Shown: one piece after another, positions 28,092 to 37,139 of the stretch
How positions within the stretch are numbered: position 1 is the first letter of the stretch
How the letters are laid out: each line of letters begins with the position of its first letter
Source: Seohaeicola saemankumensis
GTDB taxonomy: Bacteria > Pseudomonadota > Alphaproteobacteria > Rhodobacterales > Rhodobacteraceae
Length of the DNA stretch: 64,000 nucleotides
Direction: 5' to 3'
Assembly (NCBI RefSeq): GCF_021021435.1
Contig: NZ_JAINWI010000009.1
Coordinates: forward strand, 245,952 to 309,951
Notes under the pieces: model-generated
Database searches by the model: none
What the model saw: only the letters and a program-made list of their open reading frames with translations
Told to the model about the DNA's origin: nothing
Translations under genes and position numbers: made by a program

Positions 28092-29309
28092 TCAGGTCGT
28101 GAAAGGTCGCGGTGCGACAACCTGCTCCATTAGGTCATTGTCCCAATCGCCTTCGACGATGAAATGCGCGGTGGCCCCCAGCAGGGCTGCCTCGATCAGG
28201 TTGTGGTTCACATAGGCATAAACGCCCGGTTGCTCGAAAGTATACATCGCGGCCATTGCGGTGCCACCCCGCACGAACCATGTTTCGAGACCGGTCAGCG
28301 GTGCCTCGCTGAAGGATGTTTCCCAGACATAGTTGCCATGCCCGCCGATCAAGTGGGGTCGCGAGTCGCGGTTGGCCTGATTGTGGATCATCAGCACGGT
28401 CTCGCCGACTTTGAACGTCATGGCGTTTTCGCCTGTGACGGCCCCGACTGCACCATTGAAGACGCAATGTGTCGGTGTCAGGGTCCGCATCGCATCAAGG
28501 CTGTCTGCGTAGTCGTCGCCTGCCGCTTCATAGGTTCTGTATTCGCCGTTCTCGTCTTTCGGCAGATAGTAGTCCTGCTCGCCAATATAAGCGATCTTGT
28601 CATAGGTCAGCGCGTTGCCATCGCGATCCTTCAGCCCGTCGCGCGGCAGCACCATGACCGCGCCGTTCATCCCGTGGGTGACGTGGTAGGGGATCATCGC
28701 CCCGCCTGGTGCGCAGTGATAGGTAAAGCAGCCCGGCTTGGTGGCCTTCCAGCGCAACACGCATTCCTCGCCCGGATAGACATGGGTCAGACCACCGCCG
28801 CCCAAAGCGCCTGTTGCGGCGTGAAAGTCGATATTGTGCTCCATCATGCTGTCGGCGGGGTTGCGCAGGGTCAGTTCGACCATGTCACCCTCGTGGCAGA
28901 TAATCAGCGGGCCGGGAACCGAGCCATTATAAGTCAGCGCCCAGACGCTTGCGCCGGTATCCTCGTCCACCACCATCAGACGTTCGGTTGTCTCCAGAAC
29001 GACCTCGATGATTTTGGGGCCACCTGTGGCGACCTGCTCGTGGACCGGCGCATAGGGCGGGGCCACCATATCCTGTTTCACGCGGGTATAGGCTGACAGA
29101 TCAGCCGCTTTCGCAGTGGTTTCAGCGGCTTTTTCTGCCGAAGCCTGATAGAGCCGTGCCGATGTCCGGTTGGCGATGTCGATTTTCGGGGCGCGGGGCG
29201 TGGCCAGTGCGCTTGCACCTGTCATTGCGGCCGCACCGGCCAGCACCGAGCCGCGCAGCACATTACGACGGCTTGTTTTCATAAGGCCGGGATTGATGAA
29301 TGAAGTCAT
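28092..29309 (-). CDS. nirK: Copper-containing nitrite reductase
   Basis: This is a 405-residue periplasmic enzyme reducing nitrite to NO. A twin-arginine signal [10 protein letters not shown] is at residues 11-20. Two cupredoxin domains follow. Type 1 copper ligands are His158, Cys199, His209 and Met214, and type 2 ligands include His163 and His198, with a third His in the C-terminal domain (VNHNLIEAA). The catalytic Asp161 (HNIDFH) and His in [11 protein letters not shown] are present. ATG 29309 follows GGAGGAAACC. It lies 58 bases downstream of pseudoazurin and is probably cotranscribed with it and nirV from the FNR/NNR site near 29900. Confidence 0.96.
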   Translation of the reverse strand: MTSFINPGLMKTSRRNVLRGSVLAGAAAMTGASALATPRAPKIDIANRTSARLYQASAEKAAETTAKAADLSAYTRVKQDMVAPPYAPVHEQVATGGPKIIEVVLETTERLMVVDEDTGASVWALTYNGSVPGPLIICHEGDMVELTLRNPADSMMEHNIDFHAATGALGGGGLTHVYPGEECVLRWKATKPGCFTYHCAPGGAMIPYHVTHGMNGAVMVLPRDGLKDRDGNALTYDKIAYIGEQDYYLPKDENGEYRTYEAAGDDYADSLDAMRTLTPTHCVFNGAVGAVTGENAMTFKVGETVLMIHNQANRDSRPHLIGGHGNYVWETSFSEAPLTGLETWFVRGGTAMAAMYTFEQPGVYAYVNHNLIEAALLGATAHFIVEGDWDNDLMEQVVAPRPFTT

Positions 29310-29367
29310 GGTTTCCTCCATGGGGTTGAATAGGGTGGCGGGCGCCATGCCCGCGCACCGGAATGGG

Positions 29368-29805
29368 TCAGAGGTTGGACAACTGGGCGTCAAAGCGCTC
29401 TTTGGCTTTCTTGGGCACACGACCCTCGAAGAAAGTGGAAGGTACGGCATCGACCTCGCCAACTTCGATGGTCATAACCATGCCCATTGCGTAGTGCGGC
29501 TTGCAAATGACGCCATAAAGTCCCGCGGTATCGAAGGTGAACGCGACTTCCTGACTGATCTTGCCAACGAAGCCTTCCACGCCACCGGGCATCATGCCGT
29601 CTACCGTTTCCGCGTTGTGGCTCTTGTCTGTCGGCACAAAAACCACCGTGTCGCCGGGTGCCACCTGCAGAAATGCAGGCTCGAACACCATGCGTTCACC
29701 GTCAGTACCCTTGTTGAGCATTTTGACCTCATGGGTTTCCGCAAAAGCCGCGCCAGCCAGCGCGATACCAAGTGCGAGAGTGGAAGCGAATGTTCTGAAC
29801 ATCAT
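29368..29805 (-). CDS. Pseudoazurin (blue copper electron donor)
   Basis: This 145-residue periplasmic cupredoxin has a signal peptide (residues 1-22, ending AAFA). The mononuclear copper site is complete: His63 in SHNAET, then Cys101, His104 and Met109 in CKPHYAMGM. Pseudoazurin carries single electrons to copper nitrite reductase, whose gene follows directly. The start ATG 29805 is doubled by a second ATG one codon later, with AAAGGA upstream. The 159-base divergent region to the Crp/Fnr gene holds a perfect FNR-type box. Confidence 0.93.
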   Translation of the reverse strand: MMFRTFASTLALGIALAGAAFAETHEVKMLNKGTDGERMVFEPAFLQVAPGDTVVFVPTDKSHNAETVDGMMPGGVEGFVGKISQEVAFTFDTAGLYGVICKPHYAMGMVMTIEVGEVDAVPSTFFEGRVPKKAKERFDAQLSNL

Positions 29806-29893
29806 CTTATCCTTTCGTGTTCTGCTGAGATCAGTGATAGAAGTTTCCAGCGCCCGAACGTTGTCGGGGCACAACAAAAATCGCCTGTTTTTC

Positions 29894-29907
29894 TTGATCT
29901 GGATCAA
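29894..29907 (+). promoter_or_regulatory. FNR/NNR box between pseudoazurin-nirK and the Crp/Fnr gene
   Basis: TTGAT (29894-29898), CTGG and ATCAA (29903-29907) make an exact match to the TTGAT-N4-ATCAA consensus for FNR and NNR-type regulators. It is centred about 95 bases from the pseudoazurin start and 64 bases from the regulator start. One site may therefore control both directions, by anoxia or NO. Confidence 0.85.
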
Positions 29908-29964
29908 AACCGGCGGGCAGGATGGCGCGAGAGGTCGGCGCGACAGGACAAGGAGGCCGCCGCG

Positions 29965-30687
29965 ATGAAACATGCCAGACGATCCAAGCCGCAGGTCCGG
30001 TTGGACGAAAGTTTGCTGACGCATCTGCCGCCCTTTTCCAAGCTCGACACCCGCCAGATCCGCGAGATTCTGGACCAGGCCAGTTCGCGCCGCTATGACA
30101 TCGGCTCCGCGATCTTCGAGGAAGGTCACGAGGCCGAGCGGTTTTTCATGCTATTGGATGGTTATATCCGTGTCGTGCGGATCACGCCTCAAGGTGAGCA
30201 GGTGATCGCGCTACACATTCCCAGTGGCCAATTGTTCGGCATCGCCAAGGCGCTGGGGCGCGAAACCTATCCGGCTACTGCGATCACGGCAGCAGAATCG
30301 CTGGCCCTGTCATGGCCGACGCGGTTGTGGGACCAGTTCGTAGCCGATTACGAGGGCTTTGCCACCGAGACCTATAAAACCGTCGGCAACCGTATTGGCG
30401 AAATGAACACCCGCATCGTCGAGATGGCGACATTGCAAGTCGAACAGCGGGTGGCGAATGCCCTCTTGCGCCTGATCAACCAGACAGGTCGCAAGGTGCC
30501 AAACGGGATCGAGATCAATTTCCCGATCACGCGTCAGGATCTGTCGGAATTGACCGGCACGACGCTGCACACGGTCAGTCGCATGCTGAGCGCGTGGGAG
30601 AAACAGGGCTTGGTCGAAAGCCAACGCAAGCGGATCACGGTCTGCGATCCGCACCAGCTTGTCATTCTGGCAGCGGCAAAGGCGTGA
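29965..30687 (+). CDS. Crp/Fnr-family regulator (NnrR/Dnr-like)
   Basis: This is a 240-residue regulator with a cyclic-nucleotide-binding-like beta barrel (residues about 20-140), a long dimer helix and a C-terminal HTH reading FPITRQDLSELTGTTLHTVSRML. It has a single Cys near the C-terminus, so the N-terminal iron-sulfur cysteines of true FNR are absent. This fits the NO-responsive NnrR/Dnr group, as does its place between nir and nor. ATG 29965 has AAGGAGG 8-14 bases upstream. It likely recognises the FNR-type boxes here. Whether it senses NO through heme is inference. Confidence 0.87.
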   Translation: MKHARRSKPQVRLDESLLTHLPPFSKLDTRQIREILDQASSRRYDIGSAIFEEGHEAERFFMLLDGYIRVVRITPQGEQVIALHIPSGQLFGIAKALGRETYPATAITAAESLALSWPTRLWDQFVADYEGFATETYKTVGNRIGEMNTRIVEMATLQVEQRVANALLRLINQTGRKVPNGIEINFPITRQDLSELTGTTLHTVSRMLSAWEKQGLVESQRKRITVCDPHQLVILAAAKA

Positions 30688-30886
30688 CCGCGCGGACAAG
30701 CTCGCTGTAGAACGCATCCAGATCCAGACCGTATTCGGCACAGGCATCCGTAACCGTGTGAAACGGGCTGACCAGACATCCGACGCACAGCATCTTGTGG
30801 CGGATAAAAACGGTGATCGTTTCGGGCCATGCCGCCATCAGATCGGCAAGCGACAGATCGGGATTCGTGACGCGTTCAGCTTCCAT
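30662..30886 (-). CDS. DUF1858 domain protein
   Basis: This 74-residue protein carries the short DUF1858 domain: LADLMAAWPETITVFIRHKMLCVGC, with a CxxC-like pair in MLCVGCLVSPF. The domain is common beside denitrification and hybrid-cluster genes, and may bind metal or sense NO, but this is not established. ATG 30886 with GAGGACAGC upstream is preferred over ATG 30910. Its 3-prime end overlaps the Crp/Fnr gene by 26 bases, tail to tail. It is divergent from norC and shares that promoter region. Confidence 0.8.
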   Translation of the reverse strand: MEAERVTNPDLSLADLMAAWPETITVFIRHKMLCVGCLVSPFHTVTDACAEYGLDLDAFYSELVRAVTPLPLPE

Positions 30887-30936
30887 GCTGTCCTCGCTTT
30901 CTGAAAGCATCCTGACCGGAACAACCGCCTCAAACG

Positions 30937-30950
30937 TTGTTCTGGCGCAA
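30937..30950 (+). promoter_or_regulatory. Degenerate FNR/NNR-type box in front of norC
   Basis: TTGTT-CTGG-CGCAA keeps the TTG-N8-CAA core of the FNR/NNR consensus but deviates in both inner bases. It lies 61 bases before the norC start and about 50 bases from the divergent DUF1858 gene. Position and core fit the expected NO-responsive site, but the mismatches lower confidence. Confidence 0.55.
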
Positions 30951-31010
30951 ACTGCGATCTGATCGGCCCGTTAGAACCTGTGGCATCCACTTACAAACGG
31001 GAGCCAGCAG

Positions 31011-31463
31011 ATGGCTGAATTCTTAACAAAATCGCGGGCGCGCAACATCTTCTACGGAGGTTCGATCTTTTTCGTCGTGATCTTCGTGGGCATGACCGTC
31101 CATTCCCACAAATACGTGGTCGATGTCTCGACCGCAGGCATGCCGCTTACCGAGTCTGTCATCACCGGCAAACATGTGTGGGAAAGAAATTCCTGCATCA
31201 ACTGCCACAGCCTGCACGGTGAAGGCGCCTATTTCGCGCCCGAACTTGGCAATGTGATGACCCGATGGGGCGTGCAGGACTATCCCGAGGATGCATTCGC
31301 CACCCTCAAGGCATGGATGGAAGGCCAGCCCAGCGGGGTCGAGGGCCGCCGCCAGATGCCACGCTACGAACTGACCGACGAAGAGATTCGCGGCCTCGCG
31401 GATTTCCTGCGCTGGGCTGACCAGACAGACACGCAGGGCTGGCCGCCCAATGATGCCGGCTGA
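31011..31463 (+). CDS. norC: Nitric oxide reductase subunit C (cytochrome c)
   Basis: This 150-residue membrane-anchored c-type cytochrome is the electron entry subunit of the NO reductase. A single membrane helix spans about residues 13-30. The heme c motif CINCH is at residues 62-66 and the distal Met is Met116 in RRQMPRYELTDEE. ATG 31011 follows GGGAGCCAGCAG. It begins the nor operon, 21 bases before norB. Confidence 0.96.
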   Translation: MAEFLTKSRARNIFYGGSIFFVVIFVGMTVHSHKYVVDVSTAGMPLTESVITGKHVWERNSCINCHSLHGEGAYFAPELGNVMTRWGVQDYPEDAFATLKAWMEGQPSGVEGRRQMPRYELTDEEIRGLADFLRWADQTDTQGWPPNDAG

Positions 31464-31484
31464 GCGGCGCAAGGAGATAAGCAA

Positions 31485-32834
31485 ATGAAATATCAATCAC
31501 AAAGAGTGGCGTACTGGTACTTTCTGGCTGCCATGGCGCTGTTCGGCATTCAGGTGCTGGGCGGCTTGCTGGCGGGCTGGGTCTATGTCTCGCCCAACTT
31601 CCTGGCGGAAATCCTGCCGTTCAACATCATCCGCATGATCCATACCAATGCCCTGATCGTCTGGCTGCTTCTGGGCTTTTTCGGGGCCGCCTACTTCCTG
31701 ATCCCCGAGGAATCCGAGCGCGAGATCTGGTCGCCCAAACTGGCCTATCTGCAGTTGATCATCCTTGTTGTCGGCACGCTGGGGGCCGTGGGTTCCTACC
31801 TTGTCGGCATCCATGGCGGACGCGAATTTCTGGAGCAACCGCTTTGGGTCAAGTTCGGCATTCTGGTCGCGGCGCTGATCTTTCTGCTCAACATCTCGAT
31901 GACCGTGCTGGCGGGCAAGAAAACCGCGATCACCAACGTCCTTCTGATGGGCATGTGGCTGCTGTCGCTGCTGTGGATTTTTGCCTTCATCAACCCCGAC
32001 AACTTGAGCCTTGATAAAATGTACTGGTGGTTCGTGGTGCACCTCTGGGTCGAGGCGACATGGGAGCTGGTGATGGCCGCGATCCTTGCCTTCCTGCTGC
32101 TCAAGCTGACGGGCGTAGACCGCGAGGTCGTGGAAAAATGGCTCTATGTCATCGTCGCCACAGCGCTTTTCTCGGGCATTCTTGGCACGGGGCACCATTT
32201 TTACTGGATCGGCCTACCGGGATACTGGCAGTGGATCGGTTCGATCTTTTCCACCTTCGAGGTGATCCCCTTCTTCCTGATGATGTCCTTTGCCTTCGTA
32301 ATGGTCTGGAAGGGTCGCAAGAACCACCCCAACAAGGCCGCCCTTCTGTGGTCGCTGGGGTCCAGCACAGTGGCCTTCTTCGGCGCAGGGGTCTGGGGCT
32401 TTCTACACACGCTGCACGGGGTGAACTTCTACAGCCACGGCACGCAGATCACCGCAGCACACGGGCACCTTGCTTTCTACGGGGCCTATGTCGCGCTGAA
32501 CCTTGCGATCTTTAGCTATGCGATGCCGATGCTGCGCGGCCGCGCGCCCTACAATCAGGTGCTGAACATGGCGTCGTTCTGGCTGATGACCGGCGGCATG
32601 GCCTTCATGACCTTCGTGCTGACTTTCGCGGGCACCATCCAGACGCATATGCAGCGTGTCGTGGGTGATTACTACATGCAGGTGCAGGACAGCCTGTCGA
32701 TCTTCTACTTGATGCGCTTTGGCGCGGGCGCTGCGGTCGTGATCGGTGCCTTGCTGTTCATCTATTCCATGCTGGTTGTCCGCAAGACCGAGGTGATCGC
32801 CCCCGGCCCTGCCAACCCTGTTCCCGGAGAATGA
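31485..32834 (+). CDS. norB: Nitric oxide reductase subunit B
   Basis: This 449-residue, roughly 12-helix catalytic subunit reduces 2 NO to N2O at a heme b3-FeB centre. Visible ligands include the His in RMIHTNALIVWLLLG, the VVHLWVEATWE helix with FeB His and the structural Glu, and the His pair in GTGHHFYWIG. The segments HGHLAFYGAYVALNLAIFSYAMP and DSLSIFYLMRFGAG supply further heme ligands. It is cNOR type, fed by NorC rather than quinol, since the N-terminal quinol-oxidising extension is absent. Confidence 0.96.
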   Translation: MKYQSQRVAYWYFLAAMALFGIQVLGGLLAGWVYVSPNFLAEILPFNIIRMIHTNALIVWLLLGFFGAAYFLIPEESEREIWSPKLAYLQLIILVVGTLGAVGSYLVGIHGGREFLEQPLWVKFGILVAALIFLLNISMTVLAGKKTAITNVLLMGMWLLSLLWIFAFINPDNLSLDKMYWWFVVHLWVEATWELVMAAILAFLLLKLTGVDREVVEKWLYVIVATALFSGILGTGHHFYWIGLPGYWQWIGSIFSTFEVIPFFLMMSFAFVMVWKGRKNHPNKAALLWSLGSSTVAFFGAGVWGFLHTLHGVNFYSHGTQITAAHGHLAFYGAYVALNLAIFSYAMPMLRGRAPYNQVLNMASFWLMTGGMAFMTFVLTFAGTIQTHMQRVVGDYYMQVQDSLSIFYLMRFGAGAAVVIGALLFIYSMLVVRKTEVIAPGPANPVPGE

Positions 32835-32837
32835 CAA

Positions 32838-33632
32838 ATGAACATCGCACTCACACCCGCCCTGCCCTTCTATCAGGCTACAGGTCACGAATGCGCGCTA
32901 TTCCAGACAGCCTATGACAACGGTTTGCCCCTTCTTCTGAAGGGGCCGACCGGCTGCGGCAAAACCCGCTTTGTCGAGCATATGGCCGCCCGTCTGGGAA
33001 AGCCTCTTTACACCGTCGCCTGCCATGACGACCTGTCCGCCGCCGACCTGATCGGGCGCTACTTGCTGAAAGGCGGCGAGACTGTCTGGGTCGATGGTCC
33101 CCTGACCCGCGCCGTGCGCGAAGGCGGGATCTGCTATCTCGACGAGGTTGTGGAAGCACGCAAGGATGTGACCGTGGTGCTGCATCCGCTGACCGACACG
33201 CGCCGCACCCTGATGATCGACCGCACGGGGGAAGAGTTACTCGCCCCCAAGGGCTTCATGCTGGTCGCCAGCTACAACCCAGGCTACCAGAATGTGCTCA
33301 AGCGACTCAAACCCTCGACAAGGCAGCGCTTTCTGTCGATCTCTTTCGACTTTCCCGACGCCCAGACCGAGATCGCGGTCGTCGCCCGCGAAAGCGGGCT
33401 GGAGGTTGGTCGCGTCACGCCACTGGTGCGCTTGGCGGGCCATATCCGGCGGCTGTCGGGCATGGATCTGGAAGAGGGCGTATCAACACGCCTTCTGATC
33501 TATGCGGCCACGTTGATGGCCAGCGGCATGGGGGTCGATCAGGCGCTGGAGGCCGCCGTGATCGAGCCCCTGACCGACGAACCGGATGTGCAGCAGGCGC
33601 TGCGCGATCTGACCGCGACAATCTACGGATAA
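32838..33632 (+). CDS. norQ: NorQ, MoxR-like AAA ATPase for NO reductase activation
   Basis: This 264-residue AAA+ ATPase has Walker A GPTGCGKT at residues 36-43, Walker B GGICYLDEVVEA, and sensor and arginine segments around SYNPGYQ and LKPSTRQRFLSI. NorQ works with NorD to insert or activate the non-heme iron of NorB. It starts 3 bases after norB and is followed by norD after 5 bases. Confidence 0.93.
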   Translation: MNIALTPALPFYQATGHECALFQTAYDNGLPLLLKGPTGCGKTRFVEHMAARLGKPLYTVACHDDLSAADLIGRYLLKGGETVWVDGPLTRAVREGGICYLDEVVEARKDVTVVLHPLTDTRRTLMIDRTGEELLAPKGFMLVASYNPGYQNVLKRLKPSTRQRFLSISFDFPDAQTEIAVVARESGLEVGRVTPLVRLAGHIRRLSGMDLEEGVSTRLLIYAATLMASGMGVDQALEAAVIEPLTDEPDVQQALRDLTATIYG

Positions 33633-33637
33633 CCGCC

Positions 33638-35521
33638 ATGCACCTTCTCGATCTGATGGAACCCGAGGAAACGGTCGGCAATCTCTGGCACGATATGGCC
33701 AGCCGGATCGGGGCAGAGGTCACCTATCCCGACGCGGCGGTTTCCCTTGCCTCGGTCCGTCCCAGCCTTGCGATACTGTTCCGCGCGCTTGGCGGGGCGG
33801 CAGGTGTCGAACTGGGCGAGGCGGCACCGACATTGGCCCGCCACCGCCGCCCCCTGCGCCGTAAACTCGGAGCTGAGCGGGACCGCGAATGGATCGCCAG
33901 CTTTGACGGAGAGCGGCTTGCCCTGCCGCCCTTCATCGCTGCCTTTCCCAATGCCGCCCTGAACCGGTCAGCCTATTTCTGGCTGACGGCAATGGCCGCC
34001 AAAAGCGCGCCCGATTTTGACCGCCTCGCCGGTATAGGCCCTGCCGCTGACGGCGCCCTGATCCGTGCGAATGCCGCGGCATCGGATGCGGTCTATATCG
34101 TCTGTCCCGGTCTGCGCACAGCCTATGCGTCAATGGCGCGGCACTGTCTGGCGGCACGGCCCGACGTGATCCGCCCACCGCAGGAAGCCGTCTTCGAGCG
34201 CGCCATTCGTGACCAGTTGGGCGGCAACAGCCCCGAACTGACTGTTGATCCGGCAGCAAGAACCTACATGACCTTCGCCCCCGTACCGATTTGGCTGCGA
34301 TTTGCGCCCCCTGCCAGCGGCATTGCAGCCGGTGACGAACAGGCCGATCCCGCCACACCGCCACCCCATACCGCGCAGACCAACCGCAAGCTTGGGCTGC
34401 GCAAGGATCAGGACCAGCAGAACCGCAAGGACAATTTCATCATACACCGCTTTGAAGCGATCCTGTCATGGGTCGAATCGATGAACATCAACCGCAGCGT
34501 CGATGATGACGACGCGGAAAATGCCCAGAAAGCTGCCGACGATCAGGATGAGATCGTCTTGTCAAAACAGGACCGCAAGACCGCGACACGGCTGCGCCTG
34601 CATCTGGACCTGTCACCCGCCGATGCCGATCATGAGGCGCTGGCGGGTGTGCATACCTATCCCGAATGGAACCACCGCGCGCGCAGCTACATGCCGGATC
34701 ATTGCCGCGTGCTGGACGCGCCGGCCTTTGCCGATGGCACAGTTTTCACGCCCGACGAGCGCCGCATCCGCGAGGTGCGCCGCCAGTTCGAGGCACTGCG
34801 CCCCCGCCGCACCCTGCAACCGCGTCAGGTCGACGGTTCCGAGTTGGATCTTGACGCCGTCCTGACAACCCGCGCCGATCTGGTCGCGACAGGGCGCGGC
34901 TCTGACCGGATCTGGCAATCCGCCCGCCAGACCGAGCGCGATCTGTCCGTGGCCTTTCTGATCGACACGTCACGGTCCACAGAAGCAGCCATCGGCGACA
35001 CATCGGTGATTGCGGTGGCGCGCGAGGCGATGGCCGCCTTGGCCGGTGGCATCGACGCGGCAGGCGACCGTCTGGCGATCTGGGGCTTTTCCTCGCTGCG
35101 CCGCGACCGCGTGTTCCTGACCCGCTGCAAGGATTTCAAGGACAGGATGTCGCCCGACATCATCGCCAATATCGGCGGCTTGAAGCCCGGCCACTACACC
35201 CGCCTTGGTGCCGCGATCCGACATACCAGCGCGCAATTGGCGCAAGAGCCCAGCGCGCGGAAACTGCTGGTCGTACTGACCGATGGCAAACCCAACGATC
35301 TGGACCATTACGAGGGCCAGCACGGGATTGAGGACAGCCATAAAGCTGTGAAAGAGGCGCGCATGGCCGGACAAAGCCTGCACGGTATCATCATCGACGA
35401 AGATGGGCAGGACTGGTTCGCGCGCATTTTCGGGCGCGGCGGTTTCACCCTTCTGCCCGATCCCGCGCGCCTGATACGCGCCCTTCCAGACATCTACCGC
35501 TCACTTGTACAGGAGACCTGA
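33638..35521 (+). CDS. norD: NorD, von Willebrand factor A domain protein for NO reductase activation
   Basis: This 627-residue cytoplasmic protein has a C-terminal vWA domain. The MIDAS motif is visible as FLIDTSRST at about residues 445-453, with further metal-site segments around LVVLTDGKPND. The central region is acidic and low in complexity (VDDDDAENAQKAADDQDE). NorD is the partner of the NorQ ATPase in NorB maturation. It lies immediately after norQ and is followed by a 58-residue membrane protein after one base. Confidence 0.93.
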   Translation: MHLLDLMEPEETVGNLWHDMASRIGAEVTYPDAAVSLASVRPSLAILFRALGGAAGVELGEAAPTLARHRRPLRRKLGAERDREWIASFDGERLALPPFIAAFPNAALNRSAYFWLTAMAAKSAPDFDRLAGIGPAADGALIRANAAASDAVYIVCPGLRTAYASMARHCLAARPDVIRPPQEAVFERAIRDQLGGNSPELTVDPAARTYMTFAPVPIWLRFAPPASGIAAGDEQADPATPPPHTAQTNRKLGLRKDQDQQNRKDNFIIHRFEAILSWVESMNINRSVDDDDAENAQKAADDQDEIVLSKQDRKTATRLRLHLDLSPADADHEALAGVHTYPEWNHRARSYMPDHCRVLDAPAFADGTVFTPDERRIREVRRQFEALRPRRTLQPRQVDGSELDLDAVLTTRADLVATGRGSDRIWQSARQTERDLSVAFLIDTSRSTEAAIGDTSVIAVAREAMAALAGGIDAAGDRLAIWGFSSLRRDRVFLTRCKDFKDRMSPDIIANIGGLKPGHYTRLGAAIRHTSAQLAQEPSARKLLVVLTDGKPNDLDHYEGQHGIEDSHKAVKEARMAGQSLHGIIIDEDGQDWFARIFGRGGFTLLPDPARLIRALPDIYRSLVQET

Positions 35522-35522
35522 C

Positions 35523-35699
35523 ATGCGACTTTTGACAACTTTTTTTAGCATCATTCTGACAACCCCCGCTTTTGCAGAAGCTTTCAACCGCCCCATTCCG
35601 CAGGCCCAATCGGCTACGGCTGAATTCTGGTTCGCATTGGGCAGTATCGCGCTGATAGCGGCGCTGGTTCTGGTGCAACGTCTGGTCGCGCGCAAATGA
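35523..35699 (+). CDS. Small signal-bearing membrane protein in the nor-nnr operon
   Basis: This 58-residue protein has a signal-like start (residues 1-18, ending PAFA), a short polar stretch, and one membrane helix (about residues 36-52, ALGSIALIAALVLVQRL) followed by basic residues. ATG 35523 has AGGAG about 10 bases upstream. It overlaps the next small gene by 4 bases. The gene order norD-small-small-nnrS suggests an accessory role in NO reductase assembly or NO response. I cannot assign it to a named family with confidence; it could be a NorF/NnrT-type small protein. Confidence 0.7.
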   Translation: MRLLTTFFSIILTTPAFAEAFNRPIPQAQSATAEFWFALGSIALIAALVLVQRLVARK

Positions 35700-35944
35700 C
35701 TTGTCAGGGATGGTCCGCCGCACGGATCGCGCTCGCGCTCTATCCGTTCGGGGCCGGCGCAGCGGCGGTCAATGTGTTCTTCGCCTCGCTGATCTTCAGC
35801 TGGGTCGGCGGCCCGGTGGCCTCGGCCGGCTGGTCTCTCGGTCTGGGATGCCTGATCGGTGTCCCTGCCACATGGTATTTCGCACGCCACATCCGGCTTC
35901 TGATGGATATTGCGGATGCGGGCGCAGAACAGACAGGAGCCTGA
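35696..35944 (+). CDS. Small two-helix membrane protein in the nor-nnr operon
   Basis: This 82-residue, very hydrophobic protein has two predicted helices (about residues 12-35 and 41-60) and a polar C-terminal tail. The ATG overlaps the TGA of the preceding 58-residue gene (ATGA), and nnrS starts 1 base after its stop, so all three genes are coupled. I do not recognise a named family. By location it may correspond to the small proteins recorded next to nnrS and nnrU in Rhodobacter. Confidence 0.72.
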   Translation: MTCQGWSAARIALALYPFGAGAAAVNVFFASLIFSWVGGPVASAGWSLGLGCLIGVPATWYFARHIRLLMDIADAGAEQTGA

Positions 35945-35945
35945 C

Positions 35946-37139
35946 ATGGCACAGACATCGGCAGAACAGATGCGCGCCTGGACAGGGCCTGCACTATTCA
36001 GTTTCGGTTTCCGGCCCTTTTTTCTGTTCGGCGCGGTCTGGGTTGTTGTGGCCATGCTTTTATGGCTGCCCGCGCTGACAGGTGCCATTGCGCTGCCGAC
36101 ACAGTTCGACCCTGTATCGTGGCACGCGCATGAATTCTTGTTCGGCTATCTGGGTGCTGTTCTGGCAGGTTTCCTGCTGACCGCCGTGCCCAACTGGACC
36201 GGGCGTTTGCCGATGGTCGGCTGGACGCTTGCGGCCCTGTTCGGGCTGTGGGTCGCGGGGCGGGTGGCTATCCTGATCTCGGCCATCTTGCCGGCAAGCG
36301 TGGCACCCGCCGTCGATCTTGCTTTTCCTCTGGTGCTGGGTGCGATGATCCTGCGCGAGATTGTGGCCGGAAAGAACTGGAAGAACCTCATCGTACTGGC
36401 GCTGCTGGCGGTGTTCACGCTGGCCAATGCGCTGTTCCATGTCGAAGCCCTGCAAGGCGGTTTTGCCGCACGGGGCCAAGGGCTGCGGCTGGGTGTCGCC
36501 ACCGCTGTGATGATGATCGCGGTTATCGGTGGCCGCATTATCCCGTCCTTCACCCGTAACTGGCTGGCGCGCGGCCAGACCCCCGCGCGGCCCGCACCAC
36601 CCATGCAACGCTTTGACAAACTGGTGCTGATGGCGAGTGTGCCCGCCCTGCTTTTCTGGGTCGTCCGGCCATTCGACGCCTTCACAGGGGTTCTGTTGGT
36701 CGGTCTCGGTGTGCTGCATGTTGTCCGGCTGATCCGCTGGCAATGGCAACACACCCTTCGCGAGCCTTTGGTCTGGGTGCTGCATCTGTCTTATGCCTTC
36801 ATCCCCTTGGGGGCGTTGCTTGTGGGGACGGAACTGCTGCTGGGCAGTACGGCAACCGCGGCAGCACAGCATCTATGGATGACAGGTGCCATCGGTGGCA
36901 TGACGCTGGCGGTGATGACCCGCGCCACGCTGGGCCATACCGGACGCGCGCTGACCGCGAACAGGGCCACCGTGGTGATCTACCTTTGTCTTTTCGCAGC
37001 TGTCGCCGCGCGCTTAGCCACACCCGCCCTGCCCGTTCTGGGCTACGTTTCGGGCATCCTGTGGCTGGCGGCTTTCGGCGGTTTCACCTATGCCTACGGT
37101 CCGATGCTGATGCGCCGCAAACCGGAGACACGGAAATGA
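35946..37139 (+). CDS. nnrS: NnrS family membrane protein
   Basis: This is a 397-residue polytopic membrane protein with about 12 helices. Diagnostic patterns are FGFRPFFLFGAVW near the N-terminus, WHAHEFLFGYLGAVLAGFLLTAVPNWTG, and RIIPSFTRNWL. Family members contain heme and copper, are induced by NO, and protect against NO-related iron damage in known cases. Conserved His residues in the WHAHE motif are candidate ligands. ATG 35946 is preferred over 35910, which lies inside the previous gene. It overlaps nnrU by 4 bases. Confidence 0.92.
   Translation: MAQTSAEQMRAWTGPALFSFGFRPFFLFGAVWVVVAMLLWLPALTGAIALPTQFDPVSWHAHEFLFGYLGAVLAGFLLTAVPNWTGRLPMVGWTLAALFGLWVAGRVAILISAILPASVAPAVDLAFPLVLGAMILREIVAGKNWKNLIVLALLAVFTLANALFHVEALQGGFAARGQGLRLGVATAVMMIAVIGGRIIPSFTRNWLARGQTPARPAPPMQRFDKLVLMASVPALLFWVVRPFDAFTGVLLVGLGVLHVVRLIRWQWQHTLREPLVWVLHLSYAFIPLGALLVGTELLLGSTATAAAQHLWMTGAIGGMTLAVMTRATLGHTGRALTANRATVVIYLCLFAAVAARLATPALPVLGYVSGILWLAAFGGFTYAYGPMLMRRKPETRK

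Noticed and set aside
31497..32198. A 233-codon minus-strand frame opposite norB
   Set aside because: Composition is rich in His, Gln and Arg as typical for antisense of membrane-helix codons; norB is certain.
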